NCBI RefSeq assembly: GCF_014076415.1
Contig: NZ_CP043568.1
Location: 1,240,001 to 1,304,000, forward strand
DNA from: Comamonas testosteroni
GTDB taxonomy: Bacteria; Pseudomonadota; Gammaproteobacteria; Burkholderiales; Burkholderiaceae_C
DNA: 64,000 nt
Direction: 5' to 3'
The position numbers and the translations under genes are program-made. The notes below the pieces were generated by a model that saw only the letters and a program-made list of their open reading frames with translations, did not search any database and was not told the origin of the DNA. Of this stretch, positions 1 through 11,471 are shown in pieces. Numbering within the stretch: the stretch's first letter is position 1; the number at the start of each line of letters is the position of its first letter.

Positions 1-290
1 TAGGGCTCAGACTTGATTCGTGCAGCCTACAGCCCTCTTGTTCTTGATCGGGTTTGTGGCTGCGGTGCACATAAAAATGGGAAATTCCAGCAGGCGGCAA
101 AGGTCTCTCAGCCCGGCGGATACAGTTTGCATTGTCAACGACGCTATTGCAATGTGAGCAAAAGCCTGGCTGGCAAGGCTCTCAATTGTTGTCGATTGGC
201 AACGAGATGAGACCTAATGTAGGTCTGCTGACGGTTTGCATTCGCTCGAATAGACCAACAATTGTCACCCAAGCCCAGAGCTTGGACATG
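1..290. other. intergenic region with nested inverted repeats
   Basis: No convincing gene is seen; the short open frames here have no family resemblance and no good ribosome site. Two inverted repeats are visible. One is a 7-bp hairpin with a 3-nt loop at 210-226 (AGACCTA/TAGGTCT). The other is a widely spaced 9-bp pair, CAATTGTTG at 183-191 and CAACAATTG at 256-264. In related genomes fimV often follows asd, so this could be its upstream region, but that is inference. Confidence 0.4.
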
Positions 291-328
291 AAAAAAGCGC
301 CAGTCATCACTCGGATGACTGGCGCTTT
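291..328 (-). terminator. rho-independent terminator after asd
   Basis: A perfect 12-bp stem (297-308 with 314-325) with a 5-nt loop is followed on the minus strand by six T residues (complement of 291-296). It lies just after the asd stop codon and so ends the leu-asd transcription unit. Confidence 0.9.
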
Positions 329-372
329 GCTGTGCTGGATCAAGTCAACAGCCGGCTTGATGGTGTCCGGGG

Positions 373-1485
373 TCAGGCAGCCAGCAGGATGCGCAGCATG
401 CGGCGCAGGGGCTCGGCAGCGCCCCACAGCAACTGGTCACCGATCACGAAGGCCGAAACGTACTCAGGGCCCATATTGAGCTTGCGCACGCGGCCCACGG
501 CAACGTCAAGGCCGCCTGTGGTCGCTGCGGGAGTCAGTTCCTTGACGGTCAGGGCGCGGTCGTTGGCCACGAACTTGACCCAGGGATTGCCACCCTTGAT
601 CAGGGCTTCGATCTCTTCCAGGGGCAGATCCTTCTTGAGCTTCAGAGTCAAGGCCAGGGAGTGGCAGCGCATGGCGCCAATGCGCACGCACAGTCCGTCC
701 ACGGGGATGGTGGCTTCGGTGCCGAGAATCTTGTTGACTTCGGCCTGGCCCTTCCATTCTTCCTTGGACTGGCCGTTGGGCAGCTGCGCGTCGATCCAGG
801 GGATCAGGCCGCCGGCCAGAGGCGCGCCGAAGAATTCGGTGGGCACATCTTCGCGGATGGTCTGGGCGACCTTGCGGTCGATTTCCAGAATCGCCGAAGC
901 AGGAGTCGCCAGCTCGTCGGCGACGGCAGCGTGCACCACGCCCATGCCCTTGAGCAGCTCGCGCATGTGGTTGGCGCCACCGCCCGATGCAGCCTGGTAG
1001 GTCATGGAAGAGACCCATTCCACCAGACCGGCCTTGAACAGACCGCCCAGACCCATCAGCAGGATGGAGTTGGTGCAGTTGCCACCGATCCAGTTCTTGC
1101 CGCCGGCGGCCAGCTTTTGCTGGATCAGATCGTCGTTGACGGGGTCCAGCACGATGACGGCGTCGCCCTCCATGCGCAGCGAGGAGGCGGCGTCAATCCA
1201 GTGGCCGTTCCAGCCGGCAGCGCGGATCTTGGGGAAGACTTCCTTGGTGTAGTCGCCGCCCTGGCAGGTGATGATGATGTCGCACTTGGACAGCTCGGCG
1301 ATGTCGTTGGCGTCCTTCAGCTCGGTGTGCACCGTGGCCATGGCCGGGGCCTTGCCGCCGGCATTGGAGGTGGAGAAGAACATGGGCTCGATCAGCGCGA
1401 AGTCGCCTTCGGCCTGCATACGATCCATCAGCACGGAGCCGACCATGCCGCGCCAGCCCACCAAACCTACCAATTGCTTGCTCAT
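373..1485 (-). CDS. asd: aspartate-semialdehyde dehydrogenase
   Basis: 370 aa, the usual length. The enzyme reduces aspartyl phosphate to aspartate semialdehyde with NADPH, the branch point to lysine/diaminopimelate, threonine and methionine. The N-terminus carries the nucleotide-binding motif [10 protein letters not shown] (residues 7-16), and the active-site cysteine sits in GGNCTNS (Cys137). The ATG is preceded by weak ribosome-site sequence. It is the last gene of the leuC-leuD-leuB-asd array, separated from leuB by 373 bp that holds a terminator and possible regulatory repeats, so it probably also has its own promoter. hom and thrC, further along this window, use its product. The identification is secure. 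Confidence 0.96.
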   Translation of the reverse strand: MSKQLVGLVGWRGMVGSVLMDRMQAEGDFALIEPMFFSTSNAGGKAPAMATVHTELKDANDIAELSKCDIIITCQGGDYTKEVFPKIRAAGWNGHWIDAASSLRMEGDAVIVLDPVNDDLIQQKLAAGGKNWIGGNCTNSILLMGLGGLFKAGLVEWVSSMTYQAASGGGANHMRELLKGMGVVHAAVADELATPASAILEIDRKVAQTIREDVPTEFFGAPLAGGLIPWIDAQLPNGQSKEEWKGQAEVNKILGTEATIPVDGLCVRIGAMRCHSLALTLKLKKDLPLEEIEALIKGGNPWVKFVANDRALTVKELTPAATTGGLDVAVGRVRKLNMGPEYVSAFVIGDQLLWGAAEPLRRMLRILLAA

Positions 1486-1809
1486 TTGAAACGCCTTTTC
1501 AGTTTTGAAAACAGTAGCTTGAGACTGCTTCGTCCGGCTCGTCAGGGCCGGAAAGGGCGCGCGACGAACCGGGCTGGGTCAGCCTGTAATCGTCTTAATG
1601 GTGATTGCGCGCGCATTCACACCGGCAAGCTTTGCGGGTGTGATGATCTCGGGAGCGAAGGTGCGTGCGGCAAACATAAGAGTTGTCATTCTAGCGACTA
1701 GAGCAAAAGCTTGAAGAATTAAAAGTGCTTGAAACTCTAGTCAAATCGTCGAAATAAATGATTTATTTTTGACGTTTTGTTTTGTTTGATGCCAAAAAAT
1801 GCGTCGAAC
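1486..1809. promoter_or_regulatory. asd upstream region with two inverted repeats
   Basis: No gene is seen. On the minus strand this is the asd leader and promoter region. It contains a hairpin at 1617-1643 (TCACACC/GGTGTGA arms, then one mismatch, then GCAA/TTGC, 3-nt loop) and an 8-bp inverted repeat GACTAGAG (1696-1703) with CTCTAGTC (1735-1742). Between the latter arms sit two direct GCTTGAA copies. A lysine riboswitch core was looked for and not recognised. Function is unknown; an operator plus leader structure is one reading. Confidence 0.4.
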
Positions 1810-1839
1810 AAAAAAGCCACCGCTTTGGGGCGGTGGCTT
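1810..1839 (-). terminator. rho-independent terminator after leuB
   Basis: An 8-bp perfect GC-rich stem (1816-1823 with 1830-1837), a 6-nt loop and a T tract on the minus strand (complement of 1811-1815), 20 bp past the leuB stop. It separates leuB from asd. Confidence 0.85.
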
Positions 1840-1858
1840 GGCACCGGTCGTTCTCGCC

Positions 1859-2935
1859 TCAGACTCCGGCCAGGGCCTTGACCACGGCATCGCCCATTTC
1901 ACGGGTGCTGACCTTGGTCGTGCCTTCGCTGTAGATGTCGGCGGTACGCAGGCCGTCGGCCAGCACCTTTTGCACGGCGGCTTCGATCTTCAGGGCGGCT
2001 GCTTCCTGACCCAGGCTGAAGCGCAGCATCATGGCGGCGGACAGGATGGTCGCCAGGGGGTTGGCAATGCTCTTGCCGGCGATGTCGGGAGCCGAGCCGT
2101 GGCTGGGTTCGTACAGGCCTTGTTTCTTGTCGTTGAGGCTGGCGCTGGGCAGCATGCCGATGGAGCCGGTCAGCATGGAGGCTTCGTCGGAGAGGATGTC
2201 GCCGAACATATTGCCGGTCACCACCACGTCGAAGCGCTTGGGCTCCTTGACCAGCTGCATGGCGGCGTTGTCCACGTACATATGGTCCAGGGCCACGTCG
2301 GGGTACTGCTTGGCGACTTCGCTGACCACGTCCTTCCACAGCTGGAAGGTTTCCAGCACATTGGCCTTGTCCACGCTGGTCACGCGCTTGCTGCGCTTCT
2401 GGGCAGCCTGGAAGGCGACATGGGCGATACGCTCGATCTCGGGACGGGTATAGCGCATGGTGTCGAAGGCTTCCTCGGCGCCAGGGAAGTGACCGTCGGG
2501 AGCCACACGGCGGCCGCGCGGCTGGCCGAAGTAGATGTCGCCGGTCAACTCGCGGATGATGAGGATGTCCAGGCCCGCCACCAGCTCGGGTTTGAGGCTG
2601 GAAGCGTGGGTCAGTTCCTTGTAGCAGATGGCGGGACGGAAGTTGGCGAACAGGCCCAGGGCCTTGCGCAGGCCCAGAATGGCTTGCTCGGGACGCAGGG
2701 GACGGTCCAGCGTGTCGTACTTCCAGTCGCCCACGGCACCGAACAGAATCGCGTCGGCTTCCTGGGCCAGCTTCAGCGTGGCAGGAGGCAGGGGGTGGCC
2801 GGCGGCTTCGTAGCCGGCGCCGCCCACGGGAGCGGTTTCCATCTCCAGACCCAGATTCAGGGCCTCGAGCACCTTGACGGCTTCTGCGACGATTTCGGGA
2901 CCGATGCCATCACCGGGCAAAACTGCAATCTTCAT
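1859..2935 (-). CDS. leuB: 3-isopropylmalate dehydrogenase
   Basis: 358 aa, normal for the family. It oxidises and decarboxylates 3-isopropylmalate with NAD in leucine synthesis. The start [15 protein letters not shown] is typical. Also visible are the substrate/metal region around [15 protein letters not shown] and the NAD-binding loop [10 protein letters not shown] near residue 280. The gene lies 274 bp downstream of leuD, a gap filled by a repeat element, and is followed by a strong terminator. The product works directly after LeuCD, encoded upstream on the same strand. Confidence 0.97.
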   Translation of the reverse strand: MKIAVLPGDGIGPEIVAEAVKVLEALNLGLEMETAPVGGAGYEAAGHPLPPATLKLAQEADAILFGAVGDWKYDTLDRPLRPEQAILGLRKALGLFANFRPAICYKELTHASSLKPELVAGLDILIIRELTGDIYFGQPRGRRVAPDGHFPGAEEAFDTMRYTRPEIERIAHVAFQAAQKRSKRVTSVDKANVLETFQLWKDVVSEVAKQYPDVALDHMYVDNAAMQLVKEPKRFDVVVTGNMFGDILSDEASMLTGSIGMLPSASLNDKKQGLYEPSHGSAPDIAGKSIANPLATILSAAMMLRFSLGQEAAALKIEAAVQKVLADGLRTADIYSEGTTKVSTREMGDAVVKALAGV

Positions 2936-2950
2936 GATGTTCCTTTGATT

Positions 2951-2970
2951 AATTTGATAGCTGTTAGCAC
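2951..2970 (+). repeat. dispersed 'GATAGCTG' element, copy upstream of leuB
   Basis: The core TTTGATAGCTG at 2954-2964 matches other intergenic sites in this window (15354-15443, 20317-20366, 24674-24695, 31554-31574, 41475-41513, 56760-56792). This copy lacks a clear GCGCTT/AAGCGC palindrome and is degenerate. Confidence 0.5.
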
Positions 2971-3133
2971 TCGTTATTCATAGATTTCAGATTGAATATC
3001 TATCAAAGTCTATTGATGGCAAGCGCAAGCAGCTCATTTATTAATAGTTTTACTTCGGGCTCAAGAGGCGGGCATCCCTCAACTGAGTGAGACCGGCACA
3101 GCAGAGAACCTTACCTCCAGCACGGCCCAAGTG

Positions 3134-3212
3134 AGAGACGGCCAGCAAGAGCCGCCTCGCGGCAAAGGCCGTCGTCCCCCTGGGGGGAAGCCGCGGGGCG
3201 GCTCAGGGGTTA
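3134..3212 (-). repeat. 79-bp intergenic repeat, copy A, flush with leuD stop
   Basis: This unit shares most of its sequence with 3916-3994: AGAGACGGCCAGCAAG at the left, AAAGGCCGTCGTCCCC in the middle, and GACTCAGGGG-like sequence (here GGCTCAGGGG) at the right. The right end coincides exactly with the leuD stop codon. The centre is a near-palindromic run of C then G, so RNA across it could fold. I recall similar elements in Comamonadaceae genomes; that is memory, not a search result. Confidence 0.75.
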
Positions 3213-3866
3213 CTTCTGAATCAATGTATGCGCCAGCCAGGGCTTTTGCGCCAGGCGCTCGGCTTCGAAAGCCTTGATCTTGTCGGCATGGCGCATGGTC
3301 AGGCCAATGTCGTCGAAGCCGTTGAGCAGGCAGTACTTGCGAAAGGCGATGACGTCAAACGGGATCTCTTCGCCCTGGGGGCGCACGATGACCTGACGCT
3401 CCAGGTCGATGGTCAGCTCGTAGCCGGGGAAGGCTGCGACATCGTTGAACAGCTGGTCGATCGTGGCCTCGGGCAGCACGATGGGCAGCAGGCCGTTCTT
3501 GAAGCTGTTGTTGAAGAAGATGTCGGCAAAGCTGGGGGCCAGGATGGCGCGGAAGCCGTACTGGTCCAGGGCCCAGGGCGCATGCTCGCGGCTGGAGCCG
3601 CAGCCGAAGTTCTTGCGCGCGATCAGGATGCTGGCGCCCTTGAAGCGGGGCTGGTTGAGCACGAAGTCGGGGTTGGGCTTGCGGTCGGCTTCGGGCACGC
3701 CGGGCTGGCCGGGCTGGTCCAGATAGCGCCACTCGTCGAACAGATTGGGGCCGAAGCCGGTCTTCTTGATGGACTTCAGGAACTGCTTGGGGATGATGGC
3801 GTCGGTGTCGACGTTCTCGCGGTCCATGGGGGCGACAAGGCCCTTGTGCACGGTGAATTTTTGCAT
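3210..3866 (-). CDS. leuD: 3-isopropylmalate dehydratase small subunit
   Basis: 218 aa, normal for the long bacterial LeuD. It is the swivel-domain subunit that pairs with LeuC to isomerise 2- to 3-isopropylmalate. The motif [14 protein letters not shown], which positions the substrate, is clear in the first half, and the N-terminus holds the conserved [12 protein letters not shown]. It lies 125 bp after leuC; that gap is mostly the second copy of an intergenic repeat and holds no small lipoprotein gene, which some relatives carry there. Confidence 0.96.
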   Translation of the reverse strand: MQKFTVHKGLVAPMDRENVDTDAIIPKQFLKSIKKTGFGPNLFDEWRYLDQPGQPGVPEADRKPNPDFVLNQPRFKGASILIARKNFGCGSSREHAPWALDQYGFRAILAPSFADIFFNNSFKNGLLPIVLPEATIDQLFNDVAAFPGYELTIDLERQVIVRPQGEEIPFDVIAFRKYCLLNGFDDIGLTMRHADKIKAFEAERLAQKPWLAHTLIQK

Positions 3867-3915
3867 GGTGTGGTTCCAGAATCTTTAGTCTTGGCGACGT
3901 TCGCGTCTTGCATCA

Positions 3916-3994
3916 GAGACGGCCAGCAAGGGCCGTCCCGCAGCAAAGGCCGTCGTCCCCCTTGGGGGAAGGCGCGCAGCGACTCAGGGGGTTA
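3916..3994 (-). repeat. 79-bp intergenic repeat, copy B, flush with leuC stop
   Basis: Same length and layout as 3134-3212, with scattered substitutions, and again ending exactly on the stop codon of the upstream gene, here leuC. Two copies at the 3' ends of two adjacent genes of one operon suggest either duplication of the junction or an insertion preference. Confidence 0.75.
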
Positions 3995-5413
3995 CGCAAA
4001 TTTACGGATGTCGACAAAGTGGCCATGGATGGCTGCCGCTGCGGCCATGGCGGGGCTGACGAGGTGGGTGCGGCCACCGGCGCCCTGACGGCCTTCGAAG
4101 TTGCGGTTCGAGGTCGAAGCGCAGCGCTCGCCGGGCTCCAGGCGGTCGGCGTTCATGGCCAGACACATGGAGCAGCCGGGTTCGCGCCATTCGAAGCCGG
4201 CGGCCTTGAAGATCTGGTCCAGGCCTTCGCGCTCGGCCTGTTCCTTGACCAGACCGGAGCCGGGCACCACCATGGCCAGCTTGATGCTCTTGGCAACCTT
4301 CTGGCCCAGCTTCTTGACCACGGCTGCGGCTTCGCGCATGTCTTCGATGCGGCTGTTGGTGCAGGAGCCGATGAACACCTTGTCGACAAAGATGTCGTTG
4401 ATGGGCTTGCCGGGTTCCAGAGCCATATAGGTCAGTGCACGTTCGATGGCGCCGCGCTTGTTGGAGTCCTTTTCCTTGTCGGGATCGGGAACGGCGGCAT
4501 CGATGCCCAGCACCATCTCGGGGCTGGTGCCCCAGGTCACCTGCGGCACGATGTCGGCGGCGTTCAGCTCCACCACGTGGTCGAACTTCGCATCGGCGTC
4601 GGAATGCAGCGTCTTCCAGTAGCTGACGGCGGCATCCCATTCGCCACCCGTGGGCGCCAGGGGGCGGCCCTTGATGTAGCTGATGGTCTTGTCGTCCACG
4701 GCCACCAGACCTGCGCGGGCGCCGCCTTCGATGGCCATGTTGCAGACCGTCATGCGGCCTTCCACGCTCAGGTCGCGGATGGCTTCGCCGGCAAACTCTA
4801 TGGTGTAGCCCGTGCCGCCGGCGGTGCCGATCTTGCCGATGATGGCCAGCACGATGTCCTTGGCGGTGATGCCGGGCGCGACCTTGCCGTTGACCTGAAC
4901 CAGCATGTTCTTGGCCTTCTTGGCCAGCAGGGTCTGGGTGGCCATCACATGTTCGACCTCGGAGGTGCCGATGCCGTGGGCCAGCGCGCCGAAAGCGCCA
5001 TGGGTGGAGGTGTGGCTGTCGCCGCAGACCACGGTCATGCCGGGCAGGGTCGCGCCTTGCTCGGGGCCCATGACGTGAACAATGCCCTGGCCCTTGTCCA
5101 TGAAGGGAAAGAAGGCCGCCGAGCCGAACTCGGCAATATTGCTGTTCAGCGTGGTGATCTGTTCCTTGCTGATGGGGTCGGCAATGCCGTCATAGCCGCG
5201 CTCCCAGCCGTCGGTGGGGGTGTTGTGGTCGGCCGTGGCCACGACCGAGCTGACGCGCCACAGCTTGCGCCCGGCCATGCGCAGGCCTTCGAAGGCCTGG
5301 GGGCTGGTGACTTCATGGACCAGATGGCGGTCGATATAGAGGACAGAGGTGCCGTCTTCCTCGGTGTGAACGACGTGCTCGTCAAAAATCTTGTCGTAGA
5401 GGGTGCGTCCCAT
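3992..5413 (-). CDS. leuC: 3-isopropylmalate dehydratase large subunit
   Basis: 473 aa, usual length for the aconitase-like LeuC. It carries the [4Fe-4S] cluster for isomerising isopropylmalate. Cluster ligands are visible as Cys351 (GSCTNSR) and Cys414/Cys417 (CSMC). Other family motifs include [12 protein letters not shown] and VDKVFIGSC. It starts [15 protein letters not shown], the normal start. It begins 57 bp after the LysR gene on the same strand, so the regulator and leuC may share a transcript. The order leuC-leuD-leuB-asd is common in Burkholderiales. Confidence 0.97.
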   Translation of the reverse strand: MGRTLYDKIFDEHVVHTEEDGTSVLYIDRHLVHEVTSPQAFEGLRMAGRKLWRVSSVVATADHNTPTDGWERGYDGIADPISKEQITTLNSNIAEFGSAAFFPFMDKGQGIVHVMGPEQGATLPGMTVVCGDSHTSTHGAFGALAHGIGTSEVEHVMATQTLLAKKAKNMLVQVNGKVAPGITAKDIVLAIIGKIGTAGGTGYTIEFAGEAIRDLSVEGRMTVCNMAIEGGARAGLVAVDDKTISYIKGRPLAPTGGEWDAAVSYWKTLHSDADAKFDHVVELNAADIVPQVTWGTSPEMVLGIDAAVPDPDKEKDSNKRGAIERALTYMALEPGKPINDIFVDKVFIGSCTNSRIEDMREAAAVVKKLGQKVAKSIKLAMVVPGSGLVKEQAEREGLDQIFKAAGFEWREPGCSMCLAMNADRLEPGERCASTSNRNFEGRQGAGGRTHLVSPAMAAAAAIHGHFVDIRKFA

Positions 5414-5470
5414 GGTGGTCTCGTGAGGTTGGTTTGTTGGGAGGATTCTGTGGTGGCTTGATGCGATGTT

Positions 5471-6439
5471 TCAAGCCTTGGCACTGGCGGGGCAGAGGTG
5501 ATCGACCAGCAGGCGGGTGGTCACCGGCAGCGCTTCAAAGTCGCGCGCCACCACGCAGAGTTCGCGGTGCGCCCAGTCGTCGGTGAGCTGCACGGCGCGC
5601 AGATGGCCCACGCCATGCATCAGCTCGAAGGCGCGGTCGGGCAGCAGGCCCAGCCCCAGGCCGTTGTCGATCATGCGGCACATGGCGTCCAGGCTGGTGA
5701 CCTGGATGCGCTGGTGCAGCGGGTGGCCGGCCTGGGCTGCGGCAGCACGCATGGCCAGGCTGATCGAGGAGCCCGCATGCAGGCTCACGATGTCCCATTC
5801 CAGCACGTCGGTGAATGCCACGCTTTCGCGCTCGGCCAGGGCATGGCGCTCGGGCACGACGACGACCAGTCGGTCCTTGCGATAGCGGCGGTACTGCAGC
5901 GGCACATTGCCCTGGCTCAGTTGCACGGTGGCCTGATTGCCTTCGCCGCCCCTGATATTGCCCAGCGTGCAGATGCCGATATCGGCCGTGCCCTCGGCCA
6001 CGGCGCTCAGCACGTCGGGGCTCAGGTGCTCCTGCAGGTCGATCTTGATCTGGCTGTGTTCGCGCGCAAAGGCCCCCAGGTCTTCGGGCAGAAACTGCAC
6101 GATGGCCGACATATTGGCGTGCATGCGCACATGGCCGCGCACGCCGTCGGCGTATTCGGAGAGCTCGCCCTGCATGCGCTCCAGCCCGTAGAGCACATTG
6201 CGGGCATGGTGCAGCAGACTCTCGCCGGCCGGCGTCAGCGTCACGCCGCGGCTGTGGCGATAGAGCAGGGCGGTGTCCACCGTCGCCTCCAGGTCGGACA
6301 GCCGCTTGCTGACGGCCGAGGCTGCAATGAACTCGCGTTCAGCAGCGCGGCCAATGCTGCCCAGTTCGCACACGGCGACGAACAGCTGAAGCGAGGTGAG
6401 ATCGATGCGGCGCGCAAAACTGCGCTCTGAATTCTTCAT
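5471..6439 (-). CDS. LysR-family transcriptional regulator
   Basis: 322 aa. The N-terminal winged helix-turn-helix is clear: LTSLQLFVAVCELGSIGRAA at about residues 14-33, followed by ASAVSKRLSDLE. The rest is a periplasmic-binding-protein-like effector domain. It sits directly upstream of leuC on the same strand rather than divergently, so control of leuCDB is possible but not shown. A perfect palindrome lies 16 bp upstream of its start codon and could be an autoregulatory site. No effector can be named from the sequence. Confidence 0.88.
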   Translation of the reverse strand: MKNSERSFARRIDLTSLQLFVAVCELGSIGRAAEREFIAASAVSKRLSDLEATVDTALLYRHSRGVTLTPAGESLLHHARNVLYGLERMQGELSEYADGVRGHVRMHANMSAIVQFLPEDLGAFAREHSQIKIDLQEHLSPDVLSAVAEGTADIGICTLGNIRGGEGNQATVQLSQGNVPLQYRRYRKDRLVVVVPERHALAERESVAFTDVLEWDIVSLHAGSSISLAMRAAAAQAGHPLHQRIQVTSLDAMCRMIDNGLGLGLLPDRAFELMHGVGHLRAVQLTDDWAHRELCVVARDFEALPVTTRLLVDHLCPASAKA

Positions 6440-6788
6440 GGGGTAGGCTCAAGTCTTCTCGTTTCGAGAAGTTTTCAGCATTTTTACCGATTAATCCAGT
6501 CGTATCCATCTTTGAATGAGATGTCTGGCTTGGCGATGGGTAAATTTTGGAGATGGGTGATTTCTTGTTTTGCGATGGATTGAGCAGACCTGGAAAAGCG
6601 ATGTTGCATTTGTCAGTCTTGCGCACTTGCATTTTCATAGCGAAGACTCTAGATGCCTGAATCGTTCAAGCCGGATCCGGCCTGGGGGCGGTAGCCTTGC
6701 AGGTGCCGGAGCTCCGGTATTTTTTTACAAAGTAAATCGTCAGTAAAGCAGCCCGGAATCGACGCTATTCGCTGCAAAAATGTGAGTC
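6440..6788. promoter_or_regulatory. divergent promoter region between LysR gene and Sel1 gene
   Basis: No gene is seen. The palindrome CTTCTCG-TTT-CGAGAAG at 6455-6471 lies close to the LysR start, in the position of a leader operator or hairpin. The middle (6510-6600) has loosely repeated GATGGGT/GCGATGG words. No confident sigma-70 promoter was found. Confidence 0.4.
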
Positions 6789-8111
6789 ATGAGAGTTCCC
6801 AATCATCCGATGTCCGACAGTGAGCCTTCCGAGTTGCCAGCTATGGCTTCGGGGGCGTTTCTCTTGCACCGCAGTCGTTGCTGGGGGCAGGTCTGCCTGC
6901 TCGCAGCTGCACTGGCGCTGGGCGGCACCGCCTTGCCAGCCGTGGCCAAAGGCAAGACCCCGGCCAAATCCAGTGCGGCCGCGCCAGCCAAATCGTCCAA
7001 GTCCACCAAGAGCACGAGTGCAGGTGCTGCCAAGTCTTCATCGGCCAAGTCGGCCAAGTCGGCCAAGTCGGCCGGCAAGGCCGGTAAAAAAGGGCGCGCC
7101 GGCCGCAATGCAGCGGTCGCTGGTGCTGCGGCCGCAGGTGCGGCAGCGGCCGCTCCGCTGGGTCGTGAGCATTGGACGCCGGAGGCCGGGAACAATCAGG
7201 CTGAAGATGCCAAGGAACTGGCCGCCATGCGTGCGGCAGCACAGACGGGCGACGCCAAGGCCCAGTATCTGCTGGGCTCGCGCTATCGTTTTGGCAAGGG
7301 TGTGAATCAGGACCTGGCCCAGGCCGTGCACTGGTATCGCCAGTCGGCCGACCAGGGCTATGCACCTGCGCAGTCCGACCTGGGAGTGCTCTATGCCAAT
7401 GGGCGGGGCGTGACTCTGGACGAAGTGCAGGCCGTGAACTGGTACCGCAAGGCGGCAGAGCAGGGTGACGGCATCGCCCAGAACAATCTGGGTCTGATGT
7501 ATGCCGAGGGCCGTGGCGTGGCGGCCGATGATGCGCAGGCCGTGCAATGGTTCGAGCGTTCGGCCAAAAGTGGCGAGGCTGCAGGTCAGTACAGCCTGGG
7601 GGTAATGCTCTCCAGCGGCCGGGGTGTCAAGGAGGATGGACGCGCCGCTTTGCAATGGTTTGAGCAGGCGGCCGAGAAAGGCCATGCCGACGCCCAGTAC
7701 AACACAGGCATGATCTATGCCGTGGGTGCGCTGGTGCCGCAGGATCTGACGCGCGCGGCACGCTGGCTGGAAAAGTCAGCAGCTCAGGGCAATGCGGCGG
7801 CTCAGTCGTCTTTGGGTTTCCTGTATGCCAACGGCCAGGGCGTGCCGCAGGATGCAGGCCAGGCGGCGCGCTGGTTCGATCGCGCCGCCAAGCAGGGCTA
7901 CACCCTGGCGCAGTCGAATCTGGCAGCCATGTATGTCAGCGGTCAGGGCGTACAAAAAGACATGGGCAAGGCCTATTTCTGGCTGGCTATCGCTCATGCC
8001 AAGGATCCCTCGCTGCAAAGCCGCATGCAGACGGCCGAGCAGGCATTGAGCCCCGCAGAGCGGCTGAGGGTTCAGCGCGAGGTGCGCAACTGGAAGCCCG
8101 GCAAGGAGTGA
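6789..8111 (+). CDS. exported Sel1-repeat (TPR-like) protein
   Basis: 440 aa. A hydrophobic stretch CLLAAALALGGTALPAVAKG near residues 36-55 looks like a signal peptide, so the true start may be the Met at 6810 or 6843. A linker rich in Lys, Ala and Ser follows (about residues 54-120), coded partly by three tandem 9-bp TCGGCCAAG units at 7041-7067. The C-terminal two thirds hold about seven Sel1 repeats of the AQ..LG.mYa.GrGV type with ..AV.WY.kaA.qG. Sel1 proteins are usually scaffolds for protein contacts; the partner is unknown. The basic linker could bind the envelope or nucleic acid, but that is a guess. It converges on dnaJ through a shared terminator. Confidence 0.8.
   Translation: MRVPNHPMSDSEPSELPAMASGAFLLHRSRCWGQVCLLAAALALGGTALPAVAKGKTPAKSSAAAPAKSSKSTKSTSAGAAKSSSAKSAKSAKSAGKAGKKGRAGRNAAVAGAAAAGAAAAAPLGREHWTPEAGNNQAEDAKELAAMRAAAQTGDAKAQYLLGSRYRFGKGVNQDLAQAVHWYRQSADQGYAPAQSDLGVLYANGRGVTLDEVQAVNWYRKAAEQGDGIAQNNLGLMYAEGRGVAADDAQAVQWFERSAKSGEAAGQYSLGVMLSSGRGVKEDGRAALQWFEQAAEKGHADAQYNTGMIYAVGALVPQDLTRAARWLEKSAAQGNAAAQSSLGFLYANGQGVPQDAGQAARWFDRAAKQGYTLAQSNLAAMYVSGQGVQKDMGKAYFWLAIAHAKDPSLQSRMQTAEQALSPAERLRVQREVRNWKPGKE
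7041..7073 (+). repeat. tandem 9-bp coding repeat
   Basis: Three perfect TCGGCCAAG units and a partial fourth, coding Ser-Ala-Lys repeats in the linker of the Sel1 protein. Such runs can change length by slippage. Confidence 0.8.
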
Positions 8112-8124
8112 TTGGCGCGCCATG

Positions 8125-8159
8125 AAAAAAGCCCATCAGGCATTGCTGATGGGCTTTTT
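8125..8159. terminator. bidirectional terminator between Sel1 gene and dnaJ
   Basis: A 9-bp stem, GCCCATCAG (8131-8139) with CTGATGGGC (8146-8154), has A residues on its left and T residues on its right, so it can stop transcription from both sides. Confidence 0.9.
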
Positions 8160-8174
8160 GTTGGGTGTAGAGGC

Positions 8175-9305
8175 CTAGCTGAAGAAGCTCTTCAGGCGGT
8201 CCGTCCAGCTCTCGCCGCTGGGCGAATGCTTGGAGCCGCCTTTCTTGAGCGATTCGTCCAGATCCTTGAGCAGCTTGCGCTGGTACTCGGTGAGCTTGAC
8301 CGGAGTCTCCACCACGATGTGGCAGTACAGATCGCCGGGGTAGCTGGAGCGAATGCCCTTGATGCCCTTGCCGCGCAGGCGGAACTGCTTGCCGGCTTGC
8401 GTGCCTTCGGGGATGTCGATCGCAGCCTTGCCTTGCAGCGTGGGTACTTCGATTTCGCCACCCAGGGCGGCGGTGATGAAGCTCACGGGCACGTTGCAGT
8501 GCAGATCGTCGCCGTCGCGCTCGAAGATGTCGTGATCCTTGACGCGAATCTCGATATAGAGGTCGCCTGCCGGTCCGCCATTGGTGCCGGGCTCCCCGTT
8601 GCCGGCCGAGCGGATGCGCATGCCGTCGTCGATGCCGGCGGGAATCTTCACTTCCAGCGTCTTCTGGCGCTTGACCTTGCCCTGGCCGCCGCAGGACGTG
8701 CAGGGCTCGGGGATGATCTTGCCCGTGCCACGGCAGTGCGGGCAGGTCTGCTGCACGCTGAAAAAGCCCTGGCGCATCTGCACCGTGCCCATGCCGTTGC
8801 AGGTGGTACAGGTCTTGGTGCTGGTGCCGGGCTTGGCGCCGCTGCCGCTGCAGGTGTCGCAGCTGTCCCAGCTCGGAATGCGGATCTGGGCATCCTTGCC
8901 CTTGGCAGCCTCTTCCAGGGTGATCTCCATGGAATAGCTGAGGTCGTTGCCGCGGTAGACCTGGCGGCCGCCGCGACCACCGCGGCCGCCACCGTTGAAC
9001 ATATCGCCAAAGATGTCGCCAAAGGCCTCGGCAAAGCCGCCAAAGCCCTCGCCGCCGCCCATGCCGCGATTGGGATCCACGCCGGCATGGCCGTACTGGT
9101 CGTAGGCCGCACGCTTCTGGCTGTCGGAAAGCATCTCGTAGGCCTCTTTGACCTCCTTGAACTTTTCCTCGGCTTCCTTGGCCTTCTCGCCCTGATTGCG
9201 GTCAGGGTGGAACTTCATCGCCAGCTTGCGATAGGCCTTCTTGATGTCATCGTCCGAGGCGCTTTTGGCAACGCCCAGAACTTCATAATAGTCACGTTTG
9301 GACAT
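8175..9305 (-). CDS. dnaJ: co-chaperone DnaJ (Hsp40)
   Basis: 376 aa, normal. It stimulates the DnaK ATPase and delivers unfolded clients. The J domain is N-terminal with the HPD motif at residues 33-35. A Gly-rich region with GGRGGRGG follows. Four CxxCxGxG zinc motifs ([32 protein letters not shown]) lie at about residues 135-205, then the C-terminal client-binding domains. It is the third gene of grpE-dnaK-dnaJ, 100 bp after dnaK. Confidence 0.98.
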   Translation of the reverse strand: MSKRDYYEVLGVAKSASDDDIKKAYRKLAMKFHPDRNQGEKAKEAEEKFKEVKEAYEMLSDSQKRAAYDQYGHAGVDPNRGMGGGEGFGGFAEAFGDIFGDMFNGGGRGGRGGRQVYRGNDLSYSMEITLEEAAKGKDAQIRIPSWDSCDTCSGSGAKPGTSTKTCTTCNGMGTVQMRQGFFSVQQTCPHCRGTGKIIPEPCTSCGGQGKVKRQKTLEVKIPAGIDDGMRIRSAGNGEPGTNGGPAGDLYIEIRVKDHDIFERDGDDLHCNVPVSFITAALGGEIEVPTLQGKAAIDIPEGTQAGKQFRLRGKGIKGIRSSYPGDLYCHIVVETPVKLTEYQRKLLKDLDESLKKGGSKHSPSGESWTDRLKSFFS

Positions 9306-9405
9306 GTGAGTTTTCGGTCGGATGGAACAGGAACGCCGCGCCAGCTCCTGGGAGCCCGGCGCGGCGGCAAGCGGTCAATGGTTTGAGGCCAGGACCTGCC
9401 CGCGC

Positions 9406-11349
<1,944 letters not shown>

Positions 11350-11391
11350 AATTCTCTCCGTAATCTGTTGAATGTTTGCTTGATTCGTCAC

Positions 11392-11417
11392 TTGTGGGCG
11401 TAGTGGCCGGCTTCAAG
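11392..11417 (-). promoter_or_regulatory. possible second sigma-32 promoter upstream of dnaK
   Basis: On the minus strand CTTGAAG (11417-11411), one mismatch from the sigma-32 -35 consensus, is followed after 11 bp by GCCCACAA (11399-11392), a partial match to CCCCATNT. It lies in the grpE-dnaK gap. The -10 part is weak, so this is tentative. Confidence 0.35.
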
Positions 11418-11471
11418 AGCCGTCACTCACAATTTTTTGCCCTGACGGTGGTTTTTTGAGGGCTGGCCGGC

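Noticed and set aside
1486..1858. lysine riboswitch upstream of asd
   Set aside because: The conserved lysine-riboswitch core was not found; only simple inverted repeats are present.
7041..7073. CRISPR-like repeat
   Set aside because: Units are 9 bp, in frame in a coding sequence and without spacers.
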